27,646 nucleotides of DNA from CAZGLR01 sp964526635. Its GTDB lineage: Bacteria > Zixibacteria > MSB-5A5 > GN15 > JAAZOE01. This document shows positions 1-7,061 of this stretch, piece after piece. The notes beneath the pieces were generated by a model. It saw nothing but the letters and a program-made list of their open reading frames with translations. It ran no database searches and had not been told where the DNA came from. The stretch covers positions 1 to 27,646 of the forward strand of contig CAZGLR010000035.1 in the NCBI GenBank assembly GCA_964526635.1. Reading direction: 5' to 3'. How positions within the stretch are numbered: the stretch's first letter is position 1; every line of letters starts with the position of its first letter. A program made the position numbers and the translations under genes.

Positions 1-1
1 G

Positions 2-1321
2 GAAACCGAGCATGTTTATAGCTTCGCCATCAGTGCTGTCACGGGAGATACATATGAATCAACAGCCTCGATACCCTATCAGGTTACGCCGGCCCGTCCG
101 CATCCGCCGGAAATGGTGACGGTCGCGCTCGATTCGGTGACGCCGGTTATTTCGTGGGAGCCATATGATGATACCGCTTCTCAGTACTATTTGGTGTATC
201 GCGGCAGCGATGATACTGAACCGGAATTGATTGATTCCACCAGCGCCCGTTTTTATCGTGACCCGACGACTATAACCGGCCGCATCTATACCTATCAAAT
301 TACTGCCAAAAATGAGTTGGGCCTGGAATCGATGCCCGGGAATCCGGTCGAGGTATTGCCGTTGCCACGGGATAAAGGCCTGTTGTATATCAATCGCAAC
401 GGCGATGACATGATTAACCAGATCGCTTTTCACCCGGAAAATATCGACCTTGTTTTTGGTTACATTTCACGATTGACGACTGCCACCTTACTTGATAATC
501 CGACCGCTCCAGTCGCATTGACAACGCTGGGCGATTACAATACGATAGTAATTGACGCCACCTCGCGCAATGCCCGTATGTGGACGACAGTAAATATAGC
601 GACCCTGGCTACTTATATGAAATTTGGCGGCAGGGTTCTGTTTATGCTGCTGAATGCCAATGGTGTCGATGTCGGCGGCGGCTGTCCCCGTCGTTATGTG
701 TATGGACCGGGATCATTTCAATATGATCTCCTCAAGCTCGATAGCGTTGTGGTCAACAATCTTCAGCCGGATTATGTCACCCAGACAATTCCAGGGGATT
801 TGACCGGCGCCCTCGCGATTTCACCTGAATACCCTGATCTTATTGTTGATCCATCGAAATTCGAGGGACCCCTGTTTGATGTCACCGGTGGTTTGCCGAT
901 GTCAGGGTATTTATACCCGCGCGACAGTGTCGAGGTCATATACAGGTATCAGTCGACTAATTCCGATACGATCAATCATGAGCAAATCAACGGCATCAGG
1001 TATCCGGGCAATGATTATCGTTTTGTCCTGCTTAATTTTTCTCCGGCTATGATGCAGGAAAAATCAGCTTTGGCCGCCATCCGTCAAGCCCTCAGTGATA
1101 TTGGTGTCGACATGGCTTGCGGCGATGTCAATGGCGATGGTACCGCCAATCATGGCGATGTCGTGACGATCATAAATTTCCTGTACAAAGATGGTCCGCT
1201 GCCGGCGGATATGCCTCATGCCGATATGAATTGCGACGGGGTAGTTGACATGGGTGACATTGTCGGTCTGATCAATTATTTCTTTTCAACCACTTCGCCG
1301 CTTGCTTGTTGTCAGGAATAA
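2..1321 (+). CDS. Secreted FN3/dockerin-like protein, 5' end outside window
   Basis: The reading frame is open from base 2, so the N-terminus lies left of the window. The visible 439 residues begin in the tail of an FN3-like domain. A second FN3-like domain follows (about residues 37-120 of the fragment), then a roughly 240-residue alpha/beta-looking module. The C-terminus is dockerin-like, with two EF-hand-type calcium loops (DVNGDGTANHGD and DMNCDGVVDMGD). Dockerin-like repeats are typical of secreted or surface-assembled proteins in several FCB-type candidate phyla. The protein is a paralog of the next gene, sharing GLPMSGYL, VIYRYQS and FVLLNFS in the same order. No catalytic motif is recognised in the central module. 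Export is inferred from family type because the signal region is not visible. Confidence 0.85.
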   Translation, partial: ETEHVYSFAISAVTGDTYESTASIPYQVTPARPHPPEMVTVALDSVTPVISWEPYDDTASQYYLVYRGSDDTEPELIDSTSARFYRDPTTITGRIYTYQITAKNELGLESMPGNPVEVLPLPRDKGLLYINRNGDDMINQIAFHPENIDLVFGYISRLTTATLLDNPTAPVALTTLGDYNTIVIDATSRNARMWTTVNIATLATYMKFGGRVLFMLLNANGVDVGGGCPRRYVYGPGSFQYDLLKLDSVVVNNLQPDYVTQTIPGDLTGALAISPEYPDLIVDPSKFEGPLFDVTGGLPMSGYLYPRDSVEVIYRYQSTNSDTINHEQINGIRYPGNDYRFVLLNFSPAMMQEKSALAAIRQALSDIGVDMACGDVNGDGTANHGDVVTIINFLYKDGPLPADMPHADMNCDGVVDMGDIVGLINYFFSTTSPLACCQE

Positions 1322-1555
1322 GCGGCTGTTTTACAACCGTTTATATAGTTAAACATTTGCTTTGCTGATTCGTCTCATCTGCAGTGCAGGAATGAACCGC
1401 CTCATTTTATGCCACTCCCGGCCGAGACGATCCGTAGCTGGCACAGCTCGCCGGGAGTAGCCGCCAGTAAGAAACACCGGGAAGAACCCCCTTGAAACCG
1501 TATACTACTATACTGGCAGCCGTGTATGGAATAGTCTTTATGGCCGCACCCGGGG
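1322..1555. other. Intergenic region between the two paralogs
   Basis: These 234 bases separate the tandem paralogs. I see no convincing terminator or sigma-70 promoter. A 30-codon frame opening with TTG at 1492, with GGGAAG six bases upstream, reads like a signal peptide (basic start, then hydrophobic) but stops near 1584. It is in a different frame from the downstream gene, so it is not called as a gene. Confidence 0.4.
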
Positions 1556-4462
1556 ATGGAATGCATGCATACCCGATTATATAAACGCGCACAATGGATT
1601 GTGTTGATCTGCATCTACCTGATGTTGAATCAGGCGATCCTTCGTTCACGAAGTGAAGTGACCGGCGGTGATACTCAACAAAGAATGCAGAAAAACAACA
1701 TTGCTTCACAACTGCNNNNNNNNNNGCGTCTTCCGCCCGATGAACTGCGCCATTTTTCAGTTCATGATGCCGGCGTTTTTTATCTGCCGTTTTATGATAT
1801 CAATGTTTCCAATGGCTTCGCCGGCCAGAGTCCGATCGATCCGGAAACGGGGGAACCGATCCCCGGTTCCCGCTATCCTCGCGGCAGTGATCAGAATTAT
1901 ATCTGGGGCGGCGGCTTGTGGGTATCGGGTATTGTCAATGACGATACCTTGACGACTGTGGCTACCGATGGTCTGGCGTTTTCGAATGAAATATTGGCCG
2001 AAGATGAAATCCGGGGCGGAACAATCCGCACCGGGAATTATGCCGATGATGAGTTTGTCACAACAGTACACGATTTCGGCGAGGGTAACTTTGGTTCCGG
2101 GCATCGACCGCTTAATATCTCTATCCGCCAGACCACCAGGAGTTGGGCCGATACTCTCTACGATGATTTTGTCATTATCGATTACACTGTCATTAACAAT
2201 AGCTCGCAGGTAATCGCGGATGCCTGGGCCGGTTTTTATGTTGATCCCGATATTTACACTATGGCCGGTCAAGCCAACGGCTATTCCGATGATATTGTTG
2301 GATGCCTGGATACATTATTGTACGATTCGGATCCATCGAGCCAGACTATTATTGCTTATGCGCTCGACAATGACGGCGATCCTGAGGGCGGTGCGTGGGA
2401 TGAACAGTCGATTCGCGGGGCGGTCTCAATGCGACTTCTCTATACCAGCTTCGAGCGCGAGCGGGTGAATTTCAACTGGTGGTTTCAAACCAATCTGAAC
2501 GGCACCGATTTCGGACCGCGCCAGCTGGATCCAAATGGTCTCCGGTATTTCGAGGGTGACCGTCTGGGGACGCCGGTAAACGACAGTGACAAGTATTTTA
2601 TCATGTCCTACCCGGAAGTGGATTATAACTCGATTGAGGTGGGGATATATGATTCTGCAACCGGATGGTTTCGCCCATCGCCGGAAATTCTCCCGGTGAT
2701 AGCATCGGGGCGAGATGTCCGATGGCTCCTCTCATTCGGATCATTTGATCTGGCTCCGGGAGATTCCGTACGGTTCGCGATTGCGTATGTGGCGGCGGAA
2801 AACGTACACACCGAACCGAGAAACTGGGCCGATGTATTCGACTGGCAAAGCCCCCAGGCCTTTGCAGCCACCCTGAATTTCAATGAATTAATGCGGCATC
2901 ATCGACGGGCTGATTCGGTGTATGCCAGCGAGTATATGCTGCCGGTTCCGGGGCCGCCGCAGGGGATATTTATCACTGAATACGATGATTCACTGGTCGG
3001 ACTAAGCTGGAAGAAATCCGGCCGGCCGGATGTCGCGGGCTATTTTTTGAACGTCCGCGACACGGCGATTGATACCCTCTGGCATCACAGCCAGCCCTCT
3101 CCGATTAATGACACAAGTATTGTATTTCGGGTGCCGGAACCGCAGCATTTTTATCAATTTGCGGTCAGTCTGGTTGACGCCCTTGGCCGCAAATCGCTGC
3201 CATCATTGCCGGAAGCACTTATCCCGGCTCGGCCGCACCCGCCGAACAATCTGGAAGTAAGTCTGGACTCGCTGACGCCGGTGTTGACCTGGGTACCATA
3301 TGATGAGTTCGACAGCGAATACTTTGTCGTGTACCGGGCTGAGGATGATCATGTTTTTGAACCGTATGATTCCACAGTAATTTTGTTTTATCGGGATAAT
3401 TATACGAAGTCAGGAATCCGGTATCGTTATTATGTGACTGCAAAGAACTCCGATGGTCTGGAATCGCTTCCCGGTGATACGGCTCTGGCGATCCCCATGG
3501 CTTGGGACCGGGGTCTTCTTTATATCAATCGCAATGATAGCGGCATGAGCAATCAAATAGCGTATCATCCGGATAATAATATGCGACTTTACAATTACAT
3601 CGGGGGATTGACCAGGACAACTTTCCTGCATGCCATTGCCGACCCTGTGGGGCTCGAAACCTTATCTCATTATCGGGCGATCGTGTGCGATGTCAGTTCC
3701 CGCAACGCCCGTCTCTGGTTGCCTGATTTAGATGATTTATCGGCGTATTTACAATATGGTGGCCGGGCAGTATTTATTCTTCTCTCGGTGTCGGCAAACA
3801 GTATTGGAATCGGACCAGCGACGGTACATCGGTATGGTCCGGGGTCATTTTTTCATGATGTGCTTAAAATTGACAGCAGCGTTACCAATAATCTCAAGCT
3901 GAATTACATCGATACAACCGCGTTGGGTGATATGGTTGAAGCCGTCCCGCAGGTTATACAGTATCCATCACTAACCCCAAATCCGGCCTATTACGGGGGA
4001 CCGTTGTTCAGGGTTGTCGATGGTTTGCCGATGTCAGGGTATTTATTCCCGCAAGATGACGTTGATGTGATATACCGCTATCAGTCGCTTAATCCCGATT
4101 CTGTTACTAATGATCAGGTCAACGGTATCAGGTATATTGGACAGGACTATTCGTTTGTTTTGCTTAATTTTTCGCTGCCCATGATGTCCGACCCGGGAGC
4201 GATGATTGCATTGCAGCGGGCTTTTGAAGATATTGGCATCGAGATGACCTGTGGCGATGTAACCGGTGATGGCATCACCAATCATGGCGACATTGTCATG
4301 CTAATCAATTATCTATACCGTAATGGCGCGACGCCGCCATATCTTGAATATGGTGATGTCACCTGTGATGATGTCACCGATTTGGGCGATATCGTGGCCC
4401 TGGTCAACTTCCTGTTTAAGCGGGGATCGCAACTGAACTGCTGCTATTTCTGGCCCGATTAA
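1556..4462 (+). CDS. Secreted FN3/dockerin-like protein, interrupted by assembly gap
   Basis: The protein is about 968 residues, with a 10-N gap at 1716-1725 covering codons 54-57. The true gap length is unknown, so frame continuity across it is assumed. After the gap comes a long beta-rich domain (about 60-450), then two FN3-like domains (about 460-645), the alpha/beta-like module shared with the upstream paralog (about 650-890) and a dockerin-like end (CGDVTGDGITNHGD, then DVTCDDVTDLGD). The N-terminus has basic residues followed by a hydrophobic stretch (WIVLICIYLML), consistent with a signal peptide. ATG 1556 and ATG 1565 are both possible; 1565 has the better purine-rich upstream sequence. 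Its stop overlaps the stop of the convergent glycosylase gene in the shared TTAA at 4459-4462. The biochemical role is unknown; a surface protein is likely. Confidence 0.85.
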   Translation: MECMHTRLYKRAQWIVLICIYLMLNQAILRSRSEVTGGDTQQRMQKNNIASQLXXXXRLPPDELRHFSVHDAGVFYLPFYDINVSNGFAGQSPIDPETGEPIPGSRYPRGSDQNYIWGGGLWVSGIVNDDTLTTVATDGLAFSNEILAEDEIRGGTIRTGNYADDEFVTTVHDFGEGNFGSGHRPLNISIRQTTRSWADTLYDDFVIIDYTVINNSSQVIADAWAGFYVDPDIYTMAGQANGYSDDIVGCLDTLLYDSDPSSQTIIAYALDNDGDPEGGAWDEQSIRGAVSMRLLYTSFERERVNFNWWFQTNLNGTDFGPRQLDPNGLRYFEGDRLGTPVNDSDKYFIMSYPEVDYNSIEVGIYDSATGWFRPSPEILPVIASGRDVRWLLSFGSFDLAPGDSVRFAIAYVAAENVHTEPRNWADVFDWQSPQAFAATLNFNELMRHHRRADSVYASEYMLPVPGPPQGIFITEYDDSLVGLSWKKSGRPDVAGYFLNVRDTAIDTLWHHSQPSPINDTSIVFRVPEPQHFYQFAVSLVDALGRKSLPSLPEALIPARPHPPNNLEVSLDSLTPVLTWVPYDEFDSEYFVVYRAEDDHVFEPYDSTVILFYRDNYTKSGIRYRYYVTAKNSDGLESLPGDTALAIPMAWDRGLLYINRNDSGMSNQIAYHPDNNMRLYNYIGGLTRTTFLHAIADPVGLETLSHYRAIVCDVSSRNARLWLPDLDDLSAYLQYGGRAVFILLSVSANSIGIGPATVHRYGPGSFFHDVLKIDSSVTNNLKLNYIDTTALGDMVEAVPQVIQYPSLTPNPAYYGGPLFRVVDGLPMSGYLFPQDDVDVIYRYQSLNPDSVTNDQVNGIRYIGQDYSFVLLNFSLPMMSDPGAMIALQRAFEDIGIEMTCGDVTGDGITNHGDIVMLINYLYRNGATPPYLEYGDVTCDDVTDLGDIVALVNFLFKRGSQLNCCYFWPD
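1716..1725. other. Assembly gap (10 N)
   Basis: A run of exactly ten N lies inside the N-terminal region of the second paralog. The round number suggests a placeholder rather than measured length. The tandem paralogy next to it may have caused the assembly break. Confidence 0.95.
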
Positions 4463-5274
4463 TCACACAGAGTGATATAGGAAGAACCTACCGCTACTAT
4501 ACCCTCGACAGCCAGTGATTGCGCGGCCCGACGGACATCCTCGATATCCCTGTCAAGCGCCCCGGCGATTGTCGTCAGGGCCACGCGCCTGTGAGTTGTC
4601 AAACGGCGAATTATTTCACCGCGGATCTGGCGTAGTGAGCCTTCGAATGGTGATTGTTTTGAAACAGGCGGGATGGCCGCTAACGACTTGGGGAGAGCCA
4701 GGCGGCTGTAGTCCATGAGAGCGTTGTGCCAGTCCCGGGCACGGCCCCGGGGCAGTAGGCGCGATGCAATTTCCTCGAGTTTTGAAGATGAGATTTCAGG
4801 CGATAAGTCGAGTTCATGAATGAGGACGCGACGGATATTGGTATCAATGGTTATGAGGTTTTTGTTGAAAGCGAAGATAAGAATCGCCCGCGAGGTATAG
4901 GGTCCGATGCCGGGAAGCCGCCTCAACTCCTCCGGCGTTTCCGGAAGCCTGCCATCGTAATCCCGGCAGATTATGCGGGCCATCTTGTTAAGGTACACGG
5001 CTCGACGGTTGTATCCGAGTCCGGACCATGCGGTCAACAGTTCGCGCCGCGAAGCCGTGGCAAGGTCTTTCCATGATGGCCACCGACTGATCCAGGCAAG
5101 ATATTTATCAATAACCCGTTCGACTTGTGTTTGCTGGAGCATAATTTCGGCTACGGCGATTTTGTAGGGATCATCGGTTTTACGGAAGGGTAGATCACGG
5201 CTATATCTGCGGTAAAAGCGCCATATTTTTCGTCGGAACGCCGCAATTTCCTCTTTTTTTAGCAAATCAGCCAT
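4459..5274 (-). CDS. mutY: MutY-like A/G-specific adenine DNA glycosylase lacking the Fe-S cluster
   Basis: This 271-residue HhH-GPD base-excision enzyme is expected to remove adenine mispaired with 8-oxoguanine. The MutY signature is intact: AEIMLQQTQV carries the catalytic Glu (E43), the helix-hairpin-helix is LPGIGPYTSRA (119-129) with Tyr126 where endonuclease III has its lyase Lys, and TIDTNIRRVL carries the catalytic Asp (D144). The four cysteines that normally bind a 4Fe-4S cluster after the catalytic domain are absent. That region reads WHNALMDYSRLALPKS and then KQSPFEGSLRQIRG, as in known clusterless relatives. The NUDIX-like C-terminal domain of E. coli MutY (350 residues) is also missing; residues 225-271 look like a small winged helix. 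The ATG at 5274 has only a weak ribosome-binding site (TTGGGAA). Confidence 0.88.
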   Translation of the reverse strand: MADLLKKEEIAAFRRKIWRFYRRYSRDLPFRKTDDPYKIAVAEIMLQQTQVERVIDKYLAWISRWPSWKDLATASRRELLTAWSGLGYNRRAVYLNKMARIICRDYDGRLPETPEELRRLPGIGPYTSRAILIFAFNKNLITIDTNIRRVLIHELDLSPEISSSKLEEIASRLLPRGRARDWHNALMDYSRLALPKSLAAIPPVSKQSPFEGSLRQIRGEIIRRLTTHRRVALTTIAGALDRDIEDVRRAAQSLAVEGIVAVGSSYITLCD

Positions 5275-5412
5275 TTCCCAATTTTACTATCGAGCATAAA
5301 CCAGGCTAAACGCATTGATGGCAAAACACTGATCACCAGCTCATCTAAAAACATAACATCAAATATAGTAATAATATAGCAGGTCAGCTCAGAAAAAATA
5401 GAAAATATTTGC
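5275..5412. other. AT-rich intergenic region upstream of mutY
   Basis: AT-rich sequence between the glycosylase start and the first palindrome of the operator array. I see no gene here. It presumably holds the leftward mutY promoter, but no clear -35/-10 pair stands out. Confidence 0.4.
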
Positions 5413-5441
5413 TTGATTATCCGACAAAAACATTGTATAAA
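5413..5441 (+). promoter_or_regulatory. Candidate sigma-70 promoter overlapped by operator 1
   Basis: A TTGATT -35 (5413-5418) and a TATAAA -10 (5436-5441) are separated by 17 bases. A 20-bp perfect palindrome begins inside the -10 (5438-5457) and covers the expected start site near 5448, the usual geometry for repression. The promoter points toward the tetR gene almost 1 kb away, with no gene in between. Assignment is by pattern only. Confidence 0.5.
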
Positions 5442-5489
5442 CTAACTAGTTAGTTTAACTAACCAGTTAGTTTAACTAATTGGTTAGTT
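5438..5489. promoter_or_regulatory. Three phased TetR-type operators (O1-O3)
   Basis: Three inverted repeats follow one another: O1 TAAACTAACTAGTTAGTTTA (5438-5457, perfect 20-bp palindrome), O2 AACTAACCAGTTAGTT (5457-5472), and O3 AACTAATTGGTTAGTT (5474-5489, one arm mismatch). Their centres, at 5447/5448, 5464/5465 and 5481/5482, are exactly 17 bp apart. The length and symmetry suit a TetR-family dimer, and a TetR-family gene lies downstream. That this protein binds here is inferred. Confidence 0.65.
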
Positions 5490-5740
5490 GGGATGTGATA
5501 AAGTGTTTGTAAGAATCAACTTTTACTGTGATATCTTCAATGAATTGTCTGATTGAAAAAGCAGCGTTGCACAGTAGGCGGGCAATGAGGCCTGGATGTG
5601 CGGTACAGATTTGATAATTAACACTCAGTTGGCAGATAGAATTAACCAACTGGTTGGTTGATCTTCGACAGGCTAAGTGGCGATGCTCCGGTAACCAGTT
5701 TTTCCTCTATGATTTAGAGTTTTTTTTGAAGAAGGAGGCA
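5490..5740. other. Non-coding stretch between operator groups
   Basis: No open frame with a start, ribosome-binding site and coding character is visible on either strand. Apart from operator O4 at 5644-5659, nothing recognisable is present. If the promoter at 5413-5441 is active, this would be transcribed as part of a long 5' leader. Confidence 0.4.
5644..5659. promoter_or_regulatory. Variant TetR-type operator O4
   Basis: AACCAACTGGTTGGTT is a perfect inverted repeat around TG. It differs from the consensus AACTAACTGGTTAGTT by one base in each arm, and the two changes keep the symmetry. About 30 bp around it (5641-5671) resemble the start of the 215-bp repeat, including the following GACAG, which suggests a diverged repeat copy. 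Confidence 0.5.
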
Positions 5741-5762
5741 ACAATCCAGCCCCGGCAACTAT

Positions 5763-5780
5763 TAACTAACTGGTTAGTTA
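5763..5780. promoter_or_regulatory. TetR-type operator O5 (repeat unit 1)
   Basis: TAACTAACTGGTTAGTTA is an 18-bp inverted repeat with 8-bp arms around TG. It is identical to the copies in units 2 and 3. A perfect TTGACA follows at 5786-5791, but no -10 element lies at a suitable distance. Confidence 0.6.
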
Positions 5781-5875
5781 GTTTTTTGACAGAAAAACCT
5801 GAGGGTCCCGGCTCGATGATAATTTGACTATATCATCAATGTCTTTTTTGACCAAATACAGAGGATGTGGTTTTG

Positions 5876-5975
5876 NNNNNNNNNNNNNNNNNNNNNNNNN
5901 NNNNNNNNNNNNNNNNNNNNNNNNNNNNNNNNNNNNNNNNNNNNNNNNNNNNNNNNNNNNNNNNNNNNNNNNNNN
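5876..5975. other. Assembly gap (100 N) within the tandem repeat
   Basis: Exactly 100 N, a standard placeholder for an unknown gap. The flanks match repeat unit 2 on both sides. By that alignment the missing sequence is 29 bp, or 29 bp plus a whole number of 215-bp units. Confidence 0.95.
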
Positions 5976-6048
5976 TTTATCTCTGCGCGAAGACATTCGA
6001 TTGCCAAAACAGACGATATTGTGGAGACAATCCAGGCCCGGCAACTAT

Positions 6049-6066
6049 TAACTAACTGGTTAGTTA
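6049..6066. promoter_or_regulatory. TetR-type operator O6 (repeat unit 2)
   Basis: An exact copy of the 18-bp inverted repeat TAACTAACTGGTTAGTTA, again followed by TTTTTTGACA. Confidence 0.6.
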
Positions 6067-6263
6067 GTTTTTTGACAGAAAAACCTGAGGATCCCGGCTC
6101 GATGACAATTTGACTATATCATCAATGTCTTTTTTGACCAAATACAGAGGATGTGGTTTTGCTTCGGTTTGAAGGCGTCAAATACCCAGATTTATCTCTG
6201 CGCGAAGACATTCGATTGCCAAAACAGACGATATTGTGGAGACAAAACAGCCCCGGCAACTAT

Positions 6264-6281
6264 TAACTAACTGGTTAGTTA
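6264..6281. promoter_or_regulatory. TetR-type operator O7, nearest to tetR
   Basis: An exact copy of the 18-bp inverted repeat, in the partial third unit, about 145 bp before the tetR start at 6426. The downstream sequence differs from the other units (TTTTTTGGTGGGGG). A TATGAT at 6354-6359 could be a -10 for the operon, but no good -35 precedes it. Confidence 0.6.
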
Positions 6282-6425
6282 GTTTTTTGGTGGGGGAATC
6301 AAAATTGAAACCTCCCATTAAAACAGGCTTCTGTGTCCAAATACATGAAATAGTATGATCGGCGATGTATAACAGCCAGGCGGCGGATTTAACATTACCT
6401 GTGACGATTACACATGGAGAACAAT

Positions 6426-7061
6426 ATGGATTTCGAACAAAAACACGCCGGCAGCCGACGGCGCATTGTCGATGCTGCCATCCTGGAATTCAGCCAGCAC
6501 GGTTTCGCCGGGGCGCGCGTCGATCGGATCGCCCAGCAATCCGGCATTAACAAGGCGATGCTGTATTATCATTTTAATTCCAAGGAAAATTTGTATAATC
6601 ATGTCATCCATGCTAACATTGACCGTGTCGTCGGAGATTTCCTTAAATTCATTGCCGATGGCCACGATCTCTATTCGCTGCTTCTGGCTCTTGCTCGACA
6701 TTATATCAGGATTTTCACACCCGATAATCCGTTTTCGGCGATTCTTCTTCGTGAAATGGCATCTGATCCCTCACGGATCATGAAGGCTATGGAGGCCGTG
6801 GCGCCGCGCCGTGGTCTTCCTGAACGGCTGCTGGAATTGATTAATCGAGAAATCGAACAGGGCACGATCCGGCCAATTGATCCCCGACAGATGATGATCT
6901 CTTTCATCGGCATGAATATTTTTTATCTGCTATTTGCACCCATGATTGAAAACATCTGGAAAATCGATAATCCGCGTGAGTTCCGAGATAAACGGCCTGA
7001 CGTGGTTGTTGATCTGTTCTTCAATGGTATCGCGGTCCATGACGGGGGAAGCGCCACATGA
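6426..7061 (+). CDS. cecR: TetR/AcrR-family repressor, CecR-like
   Basis: A 211-residue regulator. The N-terminal TetR helix-turn-helix runs over about residues 9-55, including FAGARVDRIAQQSGINKAML and YYHFNSKENLYNHV. An all-helical ligand-binding and dimerisation domain follows. I chose ATG 6426 because GGAG sits six bases upstream; an in-frame ATG at 6414 is possible but overlaps that site. The gene overlaps the next one by ATGA. Gene order matches E. coli cecR (ybiH)-ybhG-ybhF-ybhS-ybhR, where CecR controls the efflux genes. It probably binds the AACTAACTGGTTAGTT palindromes upstream, so autoregulation of the whole operon is the simplest model. The effector is unknown. Family assignment is firm; orthology to CecR rests mainly on context. 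Confidence 0.85.
   Translation: MDFEQKHAGSRRRIVDAAILEFSQHGFAGARVDRIAQQSGINKAMLYYHFNSKENLYNHVIHANIDRVVGDFLKFIADGHDLYSLLLALARHYIRIFTPDNPFSAILLREMASDPSRIMKAMEAVAPRRGLPERLLELINREIEQGTIRPIDPRQMMISFIGMNIFYLLFAPMIENIWKIDNPREFRDKRPDVVVDLFFNGIAVHDGGSAT

Larger units (their letters stand above)
5741..6289. repeat. 215-bp direct tandem repeat (two full units and a partial third)
   Basis: Units begin at 5741, 6027 and 6242 with ACAATCCAG or ACAAAACAG. Units 2 and 3 are offset by exactly 215 bp. Unit 1 contains the 100-N gap; replacing it with the 29 bases present at the same place in unit 2 (6162-6190) makes unit 1 exactly 215 bp as well. Each unit carries one copy of the 18-bp palindrome. Units 1 and 2 differ at only a few visible bases. 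The third copy diverges after GTTTTTTG at 6289. The repeat does not look coding. Copy number in the genome may be higher than assembled. Confidence 0.9.

Noticed and set aside
1757..2272. 171-codon minus-strand open frame
   Set aside because: It is antisense to the second FN3/dockerin-like gene and lacks a ribosome-binding site and any known motif.
5786..5823. TTGACA next to O5 (and O6) as a promoter inside each repeat unit
   Set aside because: The nearest -10-like sequences are 23 or more bases away, too far for a sigma-70 promoter.
5778..6055. Open frames on both strands spanning the 100-N gap
   Set aside because: They exist only because N runs contain no stops. With the inferred 29-bp sequence in place of 100 N the frames on either side no longer join (71 bases is not a multiple of three).
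5741..6289. CRISPR array
   Set aside because: The whole 215-bp unit repeats, including the part that would be a spacer, and the palindromes are operator-like. There are no variable spacers and no cas genes.
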